DNA from: Collimonas arenae
Lineage (GTDB): Bacteria; Pseudomonadota; Gammaproteobacteria; Burkholderiales; Burkholderiaceae_D
NCBI RefSeq assembly: GCF_000786695.1
Contig: NZ_CP009962.1
Location: 2,542,001-2,606,000, forward strand
Length of the DNA: 64,000 nt
Direction: 5' to 3'
In this document: piece after piece, positions 9,658 to 17,350 of the stretch
Layout: each line of letters opens with the position of its first letter
How positions within the stretch are numbered: position 1 is the first letter of the stretch
Position numbers and translations under genes: made by a program
Notes under the pieces: model-generated
The model's input: only the letters and a program-made list of their open reading frames with translations
Database searches by the model: none
Told to the model about the DNA's origin: nothing

Positions 9658-10101
9658 ATGCGCATGCCTCCCTTGAATGACGACAAACTGCTGCGCATTA
9701 CCGATTCGCTCGCTATTCCTCTGAGCGAAATTGAGATCAGCGCCGTCCGCGCACAAGGGCCGGGCGGCCAGAATGTCAACAAGGTCTCATCGGCAATACA
9801 TCTGCGATTTGATATTCCGGCTTCATCGATCTCGGAGTATTACAAGGAAAAATTACTGGCTTTGAAGGACCAGCGAATTACTAAGGATGGGGTTCTGGTT
9901 CTCAAGGCGCAGCAGTCGCGCAGCCAGGAAAAAAACAAGGCTGAGGCCTTGCTGCGCTTGCAGGAACTGTTGCTGGGCGTGACCGTCATCCAGAAAAAGA
10001 GAAGGCCGACAGCGCCCAGCCGCAGCGCACAGTTAAAGCGTGTCGACAGCAAAACCCGCCGCGGCAAAGACAAAGCCATGCGCGGCAAAGTGGTGCTTTA
10101 G
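9658..10101 (+). CDS. arfB: Alternative ribosome-rescue factor / peptidyl-tRNA hydrolase ArfB
   Basis: A 147-residue protein with the release-factor GGQ motif (GPGGQNVNKV, residues about 33-42) and a basic, unstructured C-terminal tail (RRGKDKAMRGK). That combination defines ArfB/YaeJ, which enters stalled ribosomes through the mRNA channel with its tail and hydrolyses the peptidyl-tRNA. The frame is open upstream to 9550 inside the GST gene, but the conserved part begins at ATG 9658 (or 9664), so the longer ORF is rejected. Confidence 0.92.
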   Translation: MRMPPLNDDKLLRITDSLAIPLSEIEISAVRAQGPGGQNVNKVSSAIHLRFDIPASSISEYYKEKLLALKDQRITKDGVLVLKAQQSRSQEKNKAEALLRLQELLLGVTVIQKKRRPTAPSRSAQLKRVDSKTRRGKDKAMRGKVVL

Positions 10102-10114
10102 CAGGTCTGGTCGG

Positions 10115-11251
10115 TTATGCCAGGACCAGACGTAAGCGGGTAATTTCAGAAGGTGCGAAAAGGCGCTTCGGTGGTCCCCAATATCCGGTGCCGCGGCTGG
10201 TGTATACCCATAAATTGCGCAAGCGATTCAAGCCAGCCGTGTACGGTTGCTGCAATGGCACGAACAAATTCCAGGGAAAGAACTGGCCGCCGTGGGTATG
10301 GCCGGACAGTTGCAGATCAAACCCGGCGTCGGCCGCTGCAGTAGCGGAGCGCGGCTGATGCGCCAGTAGAAGCTTGACGTCGACATGCTGCGGACTGCCC
10401 GCCAGCGCCGCTTGTGGGTCGCTGCGCTGGGCTTCATCGAAATGATGGGCGCTGAAGTCGGTGACGCCCGCGACCAGCAGGGATGCATCCTGATGTTTCA
10501 CGACAACGTGTTCGTTCATCAAGACTGTCAGCCCCAGCCTGCGCACCTCCGTCACCCATTCCGGTGCGTTCGAATAATACTCATGATTACCGGTGACGAA
10601 GTAAGCACCGTGGCGCGATTGCAGATTCGCCAACGGCGCGGTGTGCGGCGCCAACTGCTCCACACTGCCATCCACCAGATCGCCGGTAATCGCGATCAGG
10701 TCCGGTTTCAGGGTATTCACTTTGTTGACGATGGCATCCAGATAGCCTCGTTTGATGGTCGGGCCGACATGAATATCGCTGATTTGCGCGATGGTGAATC
10801 CCTGTAGTGCCGCAGGCAGGTCGGCGATGGGGATGTCGACATTAATCACTGCCGCCAGGCGGCGCGCATTGAAGTAGCCAATCACGCTCGAGAGCGCTGC
10901 GATGAGCAGCACCGCCAGCGCGCTCCACGATGCAAGCCGATCGCTGTGCAGGCCGAACCAAGGCAGCACCAGCAGGAACAATTCGCGCAGCAAAGTACCG
11001 ACGAATAGAGATGAGAACACCCCCATGGCCAGCATGCCGGCCCACGCCAGTCGGTCCGACAAAGGCTGTTGCTTGATAACGCGACCCAGCATGCCTGCGG
11101 GAATCAGTAAAAAAGACAGAAGCAACCATAGACCGAGCAAGGCTTGCAAAAGTGGTATGGCGCTCAAGGCTGGCATCAGCAGCCAGCCGATCAGAGCGTG
11201 TAGCACGCCCAGCAAGAACAGGACTGTCAGAATGGCAAAACGGGATGGCAT
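10115..11251 (-). CDS. Membrane-anchored metallophosphoesterase (YaeI/YkuE-like)
   Basis: A 378-residue protein starting at ATG 11251. Four N-terminal membrane helices (residues about 5-140) lead into a calcineurin-like phosphoesterase domain. All metal-binding motifs are present: DIHVG, GDLVDG, GNHEYY and GHTHGGQ. Homologues are often called phosphodiesterase YaeI. YaeI removes phosphate from lipid A 1-pyrophosphate, so a role in envelope lipid turnover is possible. The frame runs 64 codons further upstream, but without membrane or domain sequence, so I chose the internal start. It is divergent from the patatin gene. Confidence 0.87.
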   Translation of the reverse strand: MPSRFAILTVLFLLGVLHALIGWLLMPALSAIPLLQALLGLWLLLSFLLIPAGMLGRVIKQQPLSDRLAWAGMLAMGVFSSLFVGTLLRELFLLVLPWFGLHSDRLASWSALAVLLIAALSSVIGYFNARRLAAVINVDIPIADLPAALQGFTIAQISDIHVGPTIKRGYLDAIVNKVNTLKPDLIAITGDLVDGSVEQLAPHTAPLANLQSRHGAYFVTGNHEYYSNAPEWVTEVRRLGLTVLMNEHVVVKHQDASLLVAGVTDFSAHHFDEAQRSDPQAALAGSPQHVDVKLLLAHQPRSATAAADAGFDLQLSGHTHGGQFFPWNLFVPLQQPYTAGLNRLRNLWVYTSRGTGYWGPPKRLFAPSEITRLRLVLA

Positions 11252-11467
11252 GAGGAAACCTGTGAAAAGAGAGGGAGAGCGCAATTGGCCGGGCGGAAAC
11301 ACCTTGGCGATGGCGCTTTCCAACCATATTAGGGCGCGTATGCCGGCTTCAATAGCGAAGTGCCGAGATAAACATGCTATGCGCGGCAGGCATGCCGACT
11401 TATTCCAATATAATCGTGCAGATGTTTGTTTAATAATCCTCATTTACCAGGTGTTTTCCTGTCAGTC

Positions 11468-13819
11468 ATGTCCCTTTTGAAGCGAAATATGGTGAATTCA
11501 CGTCCGCGGCACAGCGTTGGCGTCTTTCTTGGTTGTCTGTTGTTAGGTCTGACACTTTCCGGTGCCATATCGGCAGCGCCGGAAACGGCCGTGGATGGTG
11601 TGAAAAGTGCAAGCGAACATGTTCCTGCCCGGCCTCGCATCGGCCTAGTGCTGTCTGGCGGCGGCGCGCGCGGCTATGCCCATCTGGGTGTGTTGCAGGC
11701 ATTGGAGAAAATGCATATTCCGATTGATTATGTTGCGGCTACCAGCATGGGGGCCGTGGTAGGTGGCCTGTATGCAAGCGGCTTGTCGGTGGATGAGCTG
11801 GATCACATTCTTTCTGGCACCAACCTCAGCGACATCGCTTTTGACCGCAACGAGCGGGCCGATCTACCGCAAAGACAGCGCGAAGACGATTACCAATATC
11901 CTATCGGCCTCTCCGCCGGCTACGGCGACGGCAAGCTAAAGCTGCCGGCCGGTCTGGTGCAGGGAAACAATCTGTTGGCGTTGCTGCAAAACTGGATGCC
12001 GCAGCTTCCCGCCAATATTTCCTTCGATAAGCTGCCCACCCCGTTTCGTGCGGTGGCGACCGATCTCGGCAGCGGCGAAGAAGTGATACTGGATCATGGC
12101 TCCCTGCCGCGTGCGATTCGCGCCAGCATGGCGGTGCCGGGCTTGTTCGCGCCGCTCAAGCTGGATGGACGTACTCTGGTGGACGGCGGCCTGGTGCGCA
12201 ATTTGCCGGTGGACCAGGCGCGCGCCATGGGTGCCGACATCATTATTGCCGTCAATATCGCTGCGGATCTGCAAGATCCGACCACGCTTGAATCACCAAC
12301 AGCGGTGGCGCAGCAGATGGTAACGATTTTGATCCGGCAAAACGTCAAGCGGCAGGTCGATTCGCTCAAGAAGGACGACATATTGATTGAGCCGGATATG
12401 GGCGACCTGGGCTTTGCCGATTTTTCACGCGGCAACGATGGCGTCAAGGCGGGCTACGACGCCGCAGAGCGGCAACGCGCCAAGCTGGCGCCATTGGCCC
12501 TGCCGCCAGAGCAATGGAAGGCTTATCTCGCCGCCCGCAGCGGTGGCCCGGTACTGGCCCAGGATACGCGTATCGACTCTATAGAAATCAATAGCAAGGG
12601 GCGAGTACCGGCGGCGGTGGTGCGGCGCTCGCTGAATGTCAAGGAAGGCGATTTCTACAACCCGATCGCGCTCAACAAGGATATGGCAAGCTTGTCGACT
12701 AATGGCGACTTCAAAAGCGTGACGCAGGAACTGGTGACGGAGAATGGTCGCAATGTGTTGAAGGTGGACGCCGAGGAAAAATCCTGGGGCCCCAATTTTC
12801 TCTTGTTCGGCCTGGGTGTCTCCAATAGTTTCAATGGCCGCGGCGACTTCAATCTGCAGGTGGGACATCGCTTGCCCTGGATTACCGATAGCGGCCTGGA
12901 GTGGCGCAACGACATTGTGCTAGGCAGTAAGCAAGCTAGCCTGCATACCGAATTGCGGCAACCCATATGGAACACGGTCGGACTGTATGTGGCGCCTTAC
13001 GCCGAGTATGCGCGCAGGCATATTGACTTGTATTTGGATGAGGGTTCGGTAACCTCAAGCACGGTACCTGTGACGGCCTATCGGGTGGACACGACCAAAG
13101 TAGGGATTGATCTCGGCATGCCTATCGGCCGGCTCGGTGAGTTGCGTACGGGTGTTTATTACCAATGGCTCGAGGCGCGACCTACCTACAATTTACCCAT
13201 GGACTTTACCCAGATCGCCCCGGGCCTGGTGTTCAGTAGCTTTCGCGTAAAGCAACCCGTGGTTAGCACCCAACTGATCGTCGACCAACTTGACGATCCG
13301 TTGTTTCCGCGCAAGGGCTACTATCTTTCCGCAATCAGTAATCTGGCTTTTGGTGGCGCTGATAACAGCTACAGCGATGCGCAGGGCAAGGCGCTGTGGG
13401 CGATTAGTCGTGGCGGCAATACACTTAACCTGGCGTTGGAAGCGGCTGGCACCTATGGTAACGAACAGAGCGGCGCAAGCCAGAACGGCGGCCTGGGATT
13501 CACATTGGGAGGGTTCCAGCATTTATCTGCATACGCTCCTGACCAATTTTCCGGTAATTACCTGTTGTATGGGCGTATGACCTACTTGCGCGATATGCCA
13601 GGACTGGATTTGCCTGGTTTGCGCAGTGCGGTGCTGGGAACCAGTCTGGAAGTGGGTGACGTCTGGCAAACCAAGGACGCGTTTGCCAGCGGTCCGTTCA
13701 AGAAGAGCGTGAGCATGTTTTTAGGTGGCAACAGCTTCCTCGGCCCGCTTTATTTTGGCGCTGCGATCGCGCCACGCGGCATCTGGAACCTGTACCTGCA
13801 GTTGGGCCGGGTTTTCTAA
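11468..13819 (+). CDS. Patatin-like phospholipase, type Vd autotransporter (PlpD-like)
   Basis: A 783-residue exported protein. After a signal peptide (residues about 20-38) comes a patatin domain (about 55-260) with the oxyanion loop GGGARGYAHLG, the nucleophile elbow ATSMG, and the catalytic Asp in VDGGLVRN. A POTRA-like segment follows (about 380-455), then a 16-strand-type Omp85 beta barrel ending in a terminal Phe, as outer-membrane barrels do. This architecture is that of PlpD from Pseudomonas: a lipase anchored in or released through its own barrel. ATG 11468 is preferred to the earlier in-frame TTG. The gene ends in a 4-base convergent overlap with the hydrolase gene. Confidence 0.9.
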   Translation: MSLLKRNMVNSRPRHSVGVFLGCLLLGLTLSGAISAAPETAVDGVKSASEHVPARPRIGLVLSGGGARGYAHLGVLQALEKMHIPIDYVAATSMGAVVGGLYASGLSVDELDHILSGTNLSDIAFDRNERADLPQRQREDDYQYPIGLSAGYGDGKLKLPAGLVQGNNLLALLQNWMPQLPANISFDKLPTPFRAVATDLGSGEEVILDHGSLPRAIRASMAVPGLFAPLKLDGRTLVDGGLVRNLPVDQARAMGADIIIAVNIAADLQDPTTLESPTAVAQQMVTILIRQNVKRQVDSLKKDDILIEPDMGDLGFADFSRGNDGVKAGYDAAERQRAKLAPLALPPEQWKAYLAARSGGPVLAQDTRIDSIEINSKGRVPAAVVRRSLNVKEGDFYNPIALNKDMASLSTNGDFKSVTQELVTENGRNVLKVDAEEKSWGPNFLLFGLGVSNSFNGRGDFNLQVGHRLPWITDSGLEWRNDIVLGSKQASLHTELRQPIWNTVGLYVAPYAEYARRHIDLYLDEGSVTSSTVPVTAYRVDTTKVGIDLGMPIGRLGELRTGVYYQWLEARPTYNLPMDFTQIAPGLVFSSFRVKQPVVSTQLIVDQLDDPLFPRKGYYLSAISNLAFGGADNSYSDAQGKALWAISRGGNTLNLALEAAGTYGNEQSGASQNGGLGFTLGGFQHLSAYAPDQFSGNYLLYGRMTYLRDMPGLDLPGLRSAVLGTSLEVGDVWQTKDAFASGPFKKSVSMFLGGNSFLGPLYFGAAIAPRGIWNLYLQLGRVF

Positions 13820-14628
13820 GAATCAGATGCAGGCTTGCCGACGCCGCGAACCCGCCGCGCCGGCGCCGGCGGGTAGCCGAAAAATCCCAGTACGCTATTA
13901 GTGACCAGGTCGCGATCATTGTCGACGCAAATCATGTGATAGCTGTTTTCCAGCACCACCACGGACGTGTCCGGCAAAGTCGCCTGCAGGAATTCGGCGG
14001 ATTTCAGGCTGGTCAATTCGTCTTCACGGGCATGCACCACCAGCGTCGGGCAGGAGATTTTGTGCGCGCCGGCCAGCACCTGGCGGCGCAGGCGATCGAC
14101 CTGGCGAATACAGGCCAGTGGCACCCAGCGGTAATGGAAGTTATCACCGCGAGCAAATTTGGCTTTGACGATTGCCCGCACGGTGGCGTTCTTGATGCCG
14201 AACGGTTCGTCTTCTTCCACTTTCATCCGGTCCGGCATCCCCGGAATCCAGTACACCACATGCCGTAGCGCGCGATACCAGGGCGTTGACCAGCCGTCGA
14301 TGTACACCGGAGGCGCAAGCGTTACCAGTTTGCCCTTGGTGTGCTGCACGCGCTCGCATAAAGCCAGAGCCAGCAAGGAACCCAGGCACATACCGAGCAC
14401 ATGGAACGTATCGTATTGCGGCGCCAGTTCTCGATAGGCGGCAGTGACCGCATCCAGCCAGTCTTCTGTGCGCACGTTCACCAGGTCTTCTGGCTGGCCG
14501 CCATGGCCAGGCAAGGTAACGGCGTGCGTTTCCACTCCCGCACGCTGCAATACTTTGTGCATGGAACCGAGATCGAACTGAGTGCCGCCCAAGCCATGTA
14601 TCAGCAGGGCGCCGGTACGAACGCTCAT
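13816..14628 (-). CDS. Alpha/beta hydrolase with a cysteine at the nucleophile position
   Basis: A 270-residue alpha/beta hydrolase. The oxyanion-hole motif HGLGG is at residues 11-15, the acid is probably the Asp in HAREDELTS, and the base the His in NSYHMI, as in monoacylglycerol-lipase/carboxylesterase members (Serine aminopeptidase S33 type). The nucleophile elbow reads GMCLGS, so Cys stands where Ser is usual. It overlaps the upstream MASE1-PAS gene by 4 bases (ATGA), so the two are probably translated together. The substrate is unknown. The stop region overlaps the end of the patatin gene on the other strand. Confidence 0.82.
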   Translation of the reverse strand: MSVRTGALLIHGLGGTQFDLGSMHKVLQRAGVETHAVTLPGHGGQPEDLVNVRTEDWLDAVTAAYRELAPQYDTFHVLGMCLGSLLALALCERVQHTKGKLVTLAPPVYIDGWSTPWYRALRHVVYWIPGMPDRMKVEEDEPFGIKNATVRAIVKAKFARGDNFHYRWVPLACIRQVDRLRRQVLAGAHKISCPTLVVHAREDELTSLKSAEFLQATLPDTSVVVLENSYHMICVDNDRDLVTNSVLGFFGYPPAPARRVRGVGKPASDS

Positions 14629-15929
14629 AGGGCAGCGGGCCCCGCATCCCGTTGCCGTTCTTTTTCCGGAATGTCAAGCCGCCAGGCGCCGGCGACCATC
14701 GCCACCGATTCGTCAGCGTCGAGCAGTACCGCGCTCATGTCTGTCATGGCAGTGACTTGCCCGGCTGGCAGCAGCAAGCGAAAACACAAATCCGGCCGCG
14801 CATCGTCATCGATATCGTCTAACCAGCGGCTGCGCAATTGCGCACGGTCGTCAGGATGGACATGCGCCAAAACCTGGTCGAGTTCGCTGAAAGCTGTGAC
14901 CGGCACGCCCAGCAATCCTTGCAGGTCGCCGTTCCAGCACAGTTTTTTGCTGTACGGATCGATGCTGTAGACTAGTTGCCGACTAACCGTGAGGGCCAGT
15001 TCGACATCGCTTTTCCATTGCGCGGCATCTTCATGCAATTGCTCGCGGGTAGTTTTGAGGGCGCTGATCAGCAGGCTGAGCAGGGCAGCCACGGCCAGGT
15101 AAAGCTGGGCTTCCAGCAAGGAGTGCTTGGAATAGGTGTCGGCAAAAGCGGCAAACGGACCTTCGCCTTGCGCTGTATTCAATAGCGCAAAGAAGGCCAG
15201 CGCGGCCACCGCCAGCGAACCGCCGCGGCCGCCCCATAGCAGGGTCACTACGGCGACGAAAAACAGGGGCACATAGGTCAGTGCAAAATTGACGCCGGCA
15301 GAGAAATTGCTCAGGCTGTGGCCATCAAAAATCATATAGGCAGTTATGCCCAGCGCAATGAACGCCGCCAGTCCCAGTAAAAAATCGCTGCGGTCCATGC
15401 CGCCCGAACGCATCGCGTGAAAGCGCGACCAGCCTGCCAGCACCGGTGTGACAATCAGGATGCCCACGAGGTCGGATGCGGCCCAGACGCGTGCGGTCGG
15501 CCAGAACGGCACGTCTTTCACGATCAGGAACCACGCCGCGCCAATGGCGGCGCTGACCGTGCTGCAGGCAACGCCCGCAATCAACAGGCCGCGCACGAAA
15601 TACAAGCCTTCCATCGGCAATTGCGTCATCCGCACCAGCGCTACGACAATCGCGGCGACGCCGATTTCATCAAGGGAAAACAGTGCGACGCGCAGCAAGT
15701 CACGATTCTCGGTCCAGCCCAGAAACAATTGCGCCAGCACGAAACCGATAATCACCGGCAGCCAGCGCGCAGTCCCGGTCAACATGAAGGCCGCTACCGT
15801 CACGCCGGCCGGCAACCAGATATAGCCGGTTGCTGCAATCGGTCCGTTGAGCTGGTGCGAGGTATAGCCCATGATCAGGTAAAGCAAGCCCCAAAGCAGC
15901 GCGACGACAGATTGGTTGGTCAGTTTCAC
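14625..15929 (-). CDS. MASE1-PAS membrane sensor without output domain
   Basis: A 434-residue protein. Eight or more membrane helices (residues about 5-290) match the MASE1 sensory module, with the typical TGYIWLPAGV start. A PAS domain follows (about 305-420) ending in a normal PAC strand. There is no histidine kinase, GGDEF or EAL domain: the protein stops and the hydrolase gene begins in an ATGA overlap. I chose the GTG at 15929 because AAGGA lies 8 bases before it. The frame is open further, to 16001, but lacks a ribosome site. Its signal must go to a separate partner, perhaps the coupled hydrolase (inference). Confidence 0.82.
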   Translation of the reverse strand: MKLTNQSVVALLWGLLYLIMGYTSHQLNGPIAATGYIWLPAGVTVAAFMLTGTARWLPVIIGFVLAQLFLGWTENRDLLRVALFSLDEIGVAAIVVALVRMTQLPMEGLYFVRGLLIAGVACSTVSAAIGAAWFLIVKDVPFWPTARVWAASDLVGILIVTPVLAGWSRFHAMRSGGMDRSDFLLGLAAFIALGITAYMIFDGHSLSNFSAGVNFALTYVPLFFVAVVTLLWGGRGGSLAVAALAFFALLNTAQGEGPFAAFADTYSKHSLLEAQLYLAVAALLSLLISALKTTREQLHEDAAQWKSDVELALTVSRQLVYSIDPYSKKLCWNGDLQGLLGVPVTAFSELDQVLAHVHPDDRAQLRSRWLDDIDDDARPDLCFRLLLPAGQVTAMTDMSAVLLDADESVAMVAGAWRLDIPEKERQRDAGPAAL

Positions 15930-16132
15930 TATTGATGTCCTTATCGGGTTTGCGGCTTTGGTGCTTCGCGCGCTGAAGGCTGCGCTTGAGGTGGTGCACA
16001 TTATAGGATGAATCCGACAATTATTTGACTGCCAACCACTATGTCCGGGCTGGCGGACAGCGGCAAGCAGCTGTCAACCTTGCCAGTTACGCCGCGACCC
16101 GTCTAAGTCTCACAATTAACTTGCTTGTCTGG

Positions 16133-16169
16133 AGCCTGTTCACAGTCCTAAAGGAGGTGTGAACAGGCT
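16133..16169. promoter_or_regulatory. 12-bp perfect inverted repeat upstream of the AA10 oxidase gene
   Basis: The arms AGCCTGTTCACA (16133-16144) and TGTGAACAGGCT (16158-16169) are exactly complementary across a 13-base loop that contains AAGGAGG. It lies 46 bases before the start codon. It could be an operator for a dimeric regulator or, in RNA, a stable leader hairpin. No run of T follows, so an intrinsic terminator is unlikely. Confidence 0.5.
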
Positions 16170-16215
16170 TTGGGGCAGCGACTGTCCCGCCATCTCAATT
16201 TATTCAGGAGAACCA

Positions 16216-16842
16216 ATGAAACAGATATCGTCCAGCCTGCTCGTTCTGCTGGCGCTGGCGTCGCCGCTGACGGCTCAGGCGCACGGCTACGTCGATGCGC
16301 CGAAATCGCGCGCTTTCATGTGCAAGGCACAGGAGAATACTGCTTGCGGTGCGATTCAATATGAGCCACAAAGCGTGGAGGGGGCGAAAGGCTTTCCCGA
16401 TGCCGGCCCGGCTGATGGCGCGATTGCAGCAGGCGGCCTGGCGCAATTTGCCGAATTGAATGAGCAGACGCCTACGCGTTGGAAAAAAGTGGCGTTAACG
16501 ACCGGCGCCAACGACTTCAACTGGTACTTTACCGCCGGCCACATGACGCAAGACTGGCGTTACTACATTACCAAGCAAGGCTGGAATCCGAGTCAGAAAC
16601 TGAGCCGGGAAGCGTTCGACCTGCAACCGTTCTGCGTGATCAAAGGCGGTTTCGCGCCGGGCAGCAATACCCACGCAAAACACCGGTGCAATATTCCCGC
16701 CGATCGCAGCGGTTACCACGTCATCCTGAGCACCTGGAATATTGCCGATACCGGCAATGCGTTCTATCAGGTCATTGACGCCCAGATTCAGGCCGGAGCG
16801 ACGATGAACCCGCAGAAGGTCATTATCAATCCATTCAAGTGA
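16216..16842 (+). CDS. Secreted AA10 lytic polysaccharide monooxygenase (chitin-binding protein)
   Basis: A 208-residue exported copper enzyme. Signal peptidase cleavage after AQA (residue 22) exposes His23 as the new N-terminus, and His109 in AGHMTQDW supplies the second arm of the copper histidine brace. The run YYITKQGW is a family signature. AA10 enzymes oxidatively cut chitin or cellulose; there is no extra binding module here. The CAGGAG ribosome site precedes ATG 16216, and the longer GTG start at 16159 would bury the signal peptide. For a mycophagous or chitin-using soil bacterium this is a secreted attack enzyme (inference). Confidence 0.92.
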   Translation: MKQISSSLLVLLALASPLTAQAHGYVDAPKSRAFMCKAQENTACGAIQYEPQSVEGAKGFPDAGPADGAIAAGGLAQFAELNEQTPTRWKKVALTTGANDFNWYFTAGHMTQDWRYYITKQGWNPSQKLSREAFDLQPFCVIKGGFAPGSNTHAKHRCNIPADRSGYHVILSTWNIADTGNAFYQVIDAQIQAGATMNPQKVIINPFK

Positions 16843-17116
16843 GCTGAGGCGCGAGCTAATTCTTTTCGGCAAGTTTTTTCTGAGTGCGCGTGACAACCCG
16901 GTCGTAGTTCCAGGCCGGGTTTGTTGCGTCTGAGGTGATGGAAACTGATAATATGCAGCGTGCCGGCCGAATCCGAAATGCAATGATTGGCGCGAAGTAA
17001 AGCGGGGAGGGTATGTTGAGAAGTTCTCTGGCGCTCCTGGATTTGCTGAATTGCTTTTCCGGGAGGCCAGGAATCTTGCGGAGACCAGATCCGAGAGGGA
17101 TCTGATCTATGGTATA

Positions 17117-17201
17117 TGGTGCCCACGGAGGGACTCGAACCCCCACACCTTGCGGCACATGGACCTGAACCATGCGCGTCTACCAATTCCGCCACGTGGG
17201 C
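17117..17201 (-). tRNA. tRNA-Leu (anticodon CAG)
   Basis: Read on the minus strand, an 85-base cloverleaf with a long variable arm. The 7-bp acceptor GCCCACG pairs with CGTGGGC, the anticodon loop is TTCAGGT between CATGG and CCATG, the T arm contains GGTTCGAGTCC, and CCA is encoded. The gene lies alone between the AA10 and rnr genes. Confidence 0.96.
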
Positions 17202-17214
17202 TTGAGAGAGCGAG

Positions 17215-17242
17215 ATTATAAGCTAATGTCGGAATAAGTCAA
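17215..17242 (-). promoter_or_regulatory. Sigma70 promoter of tRNA-Leu
   Basis: On the minus strand TTGACT (17242-17237) and a perfect TATAAT (17220-17215) are separated by 16 bases, ending 13 bases before the mature tRNA 5' end. This is a near-consensus vegetative promoter, as expected for a stable RNA gene. Confidence 0.75.
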
Positions 17243-17350
17243 CTGTCTGTTGAAGGAAGATAAAGCAGGGCCGCTAAAGTGGATGATATACGGAAGATAT
17301 AAGCTGCTTGGTTAGGAGAATGTCACAATCCTCCGTTACACTAAGCGTCG

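Noticed and set aside
16151..16159. AAGGAGG followed by GTG as the AA10 start
   Set aside because: Only one base separates them and the extra residues would precede a complete signal peptide; ATG 16216 has its own ribosome site.
16788..17195. Minus-strand ORF beginning MAELVDAHGSG
   Set aside because: It is the tRNA-Leu gene read as protein, a well-known false ORF, running on into non-coding sequence.
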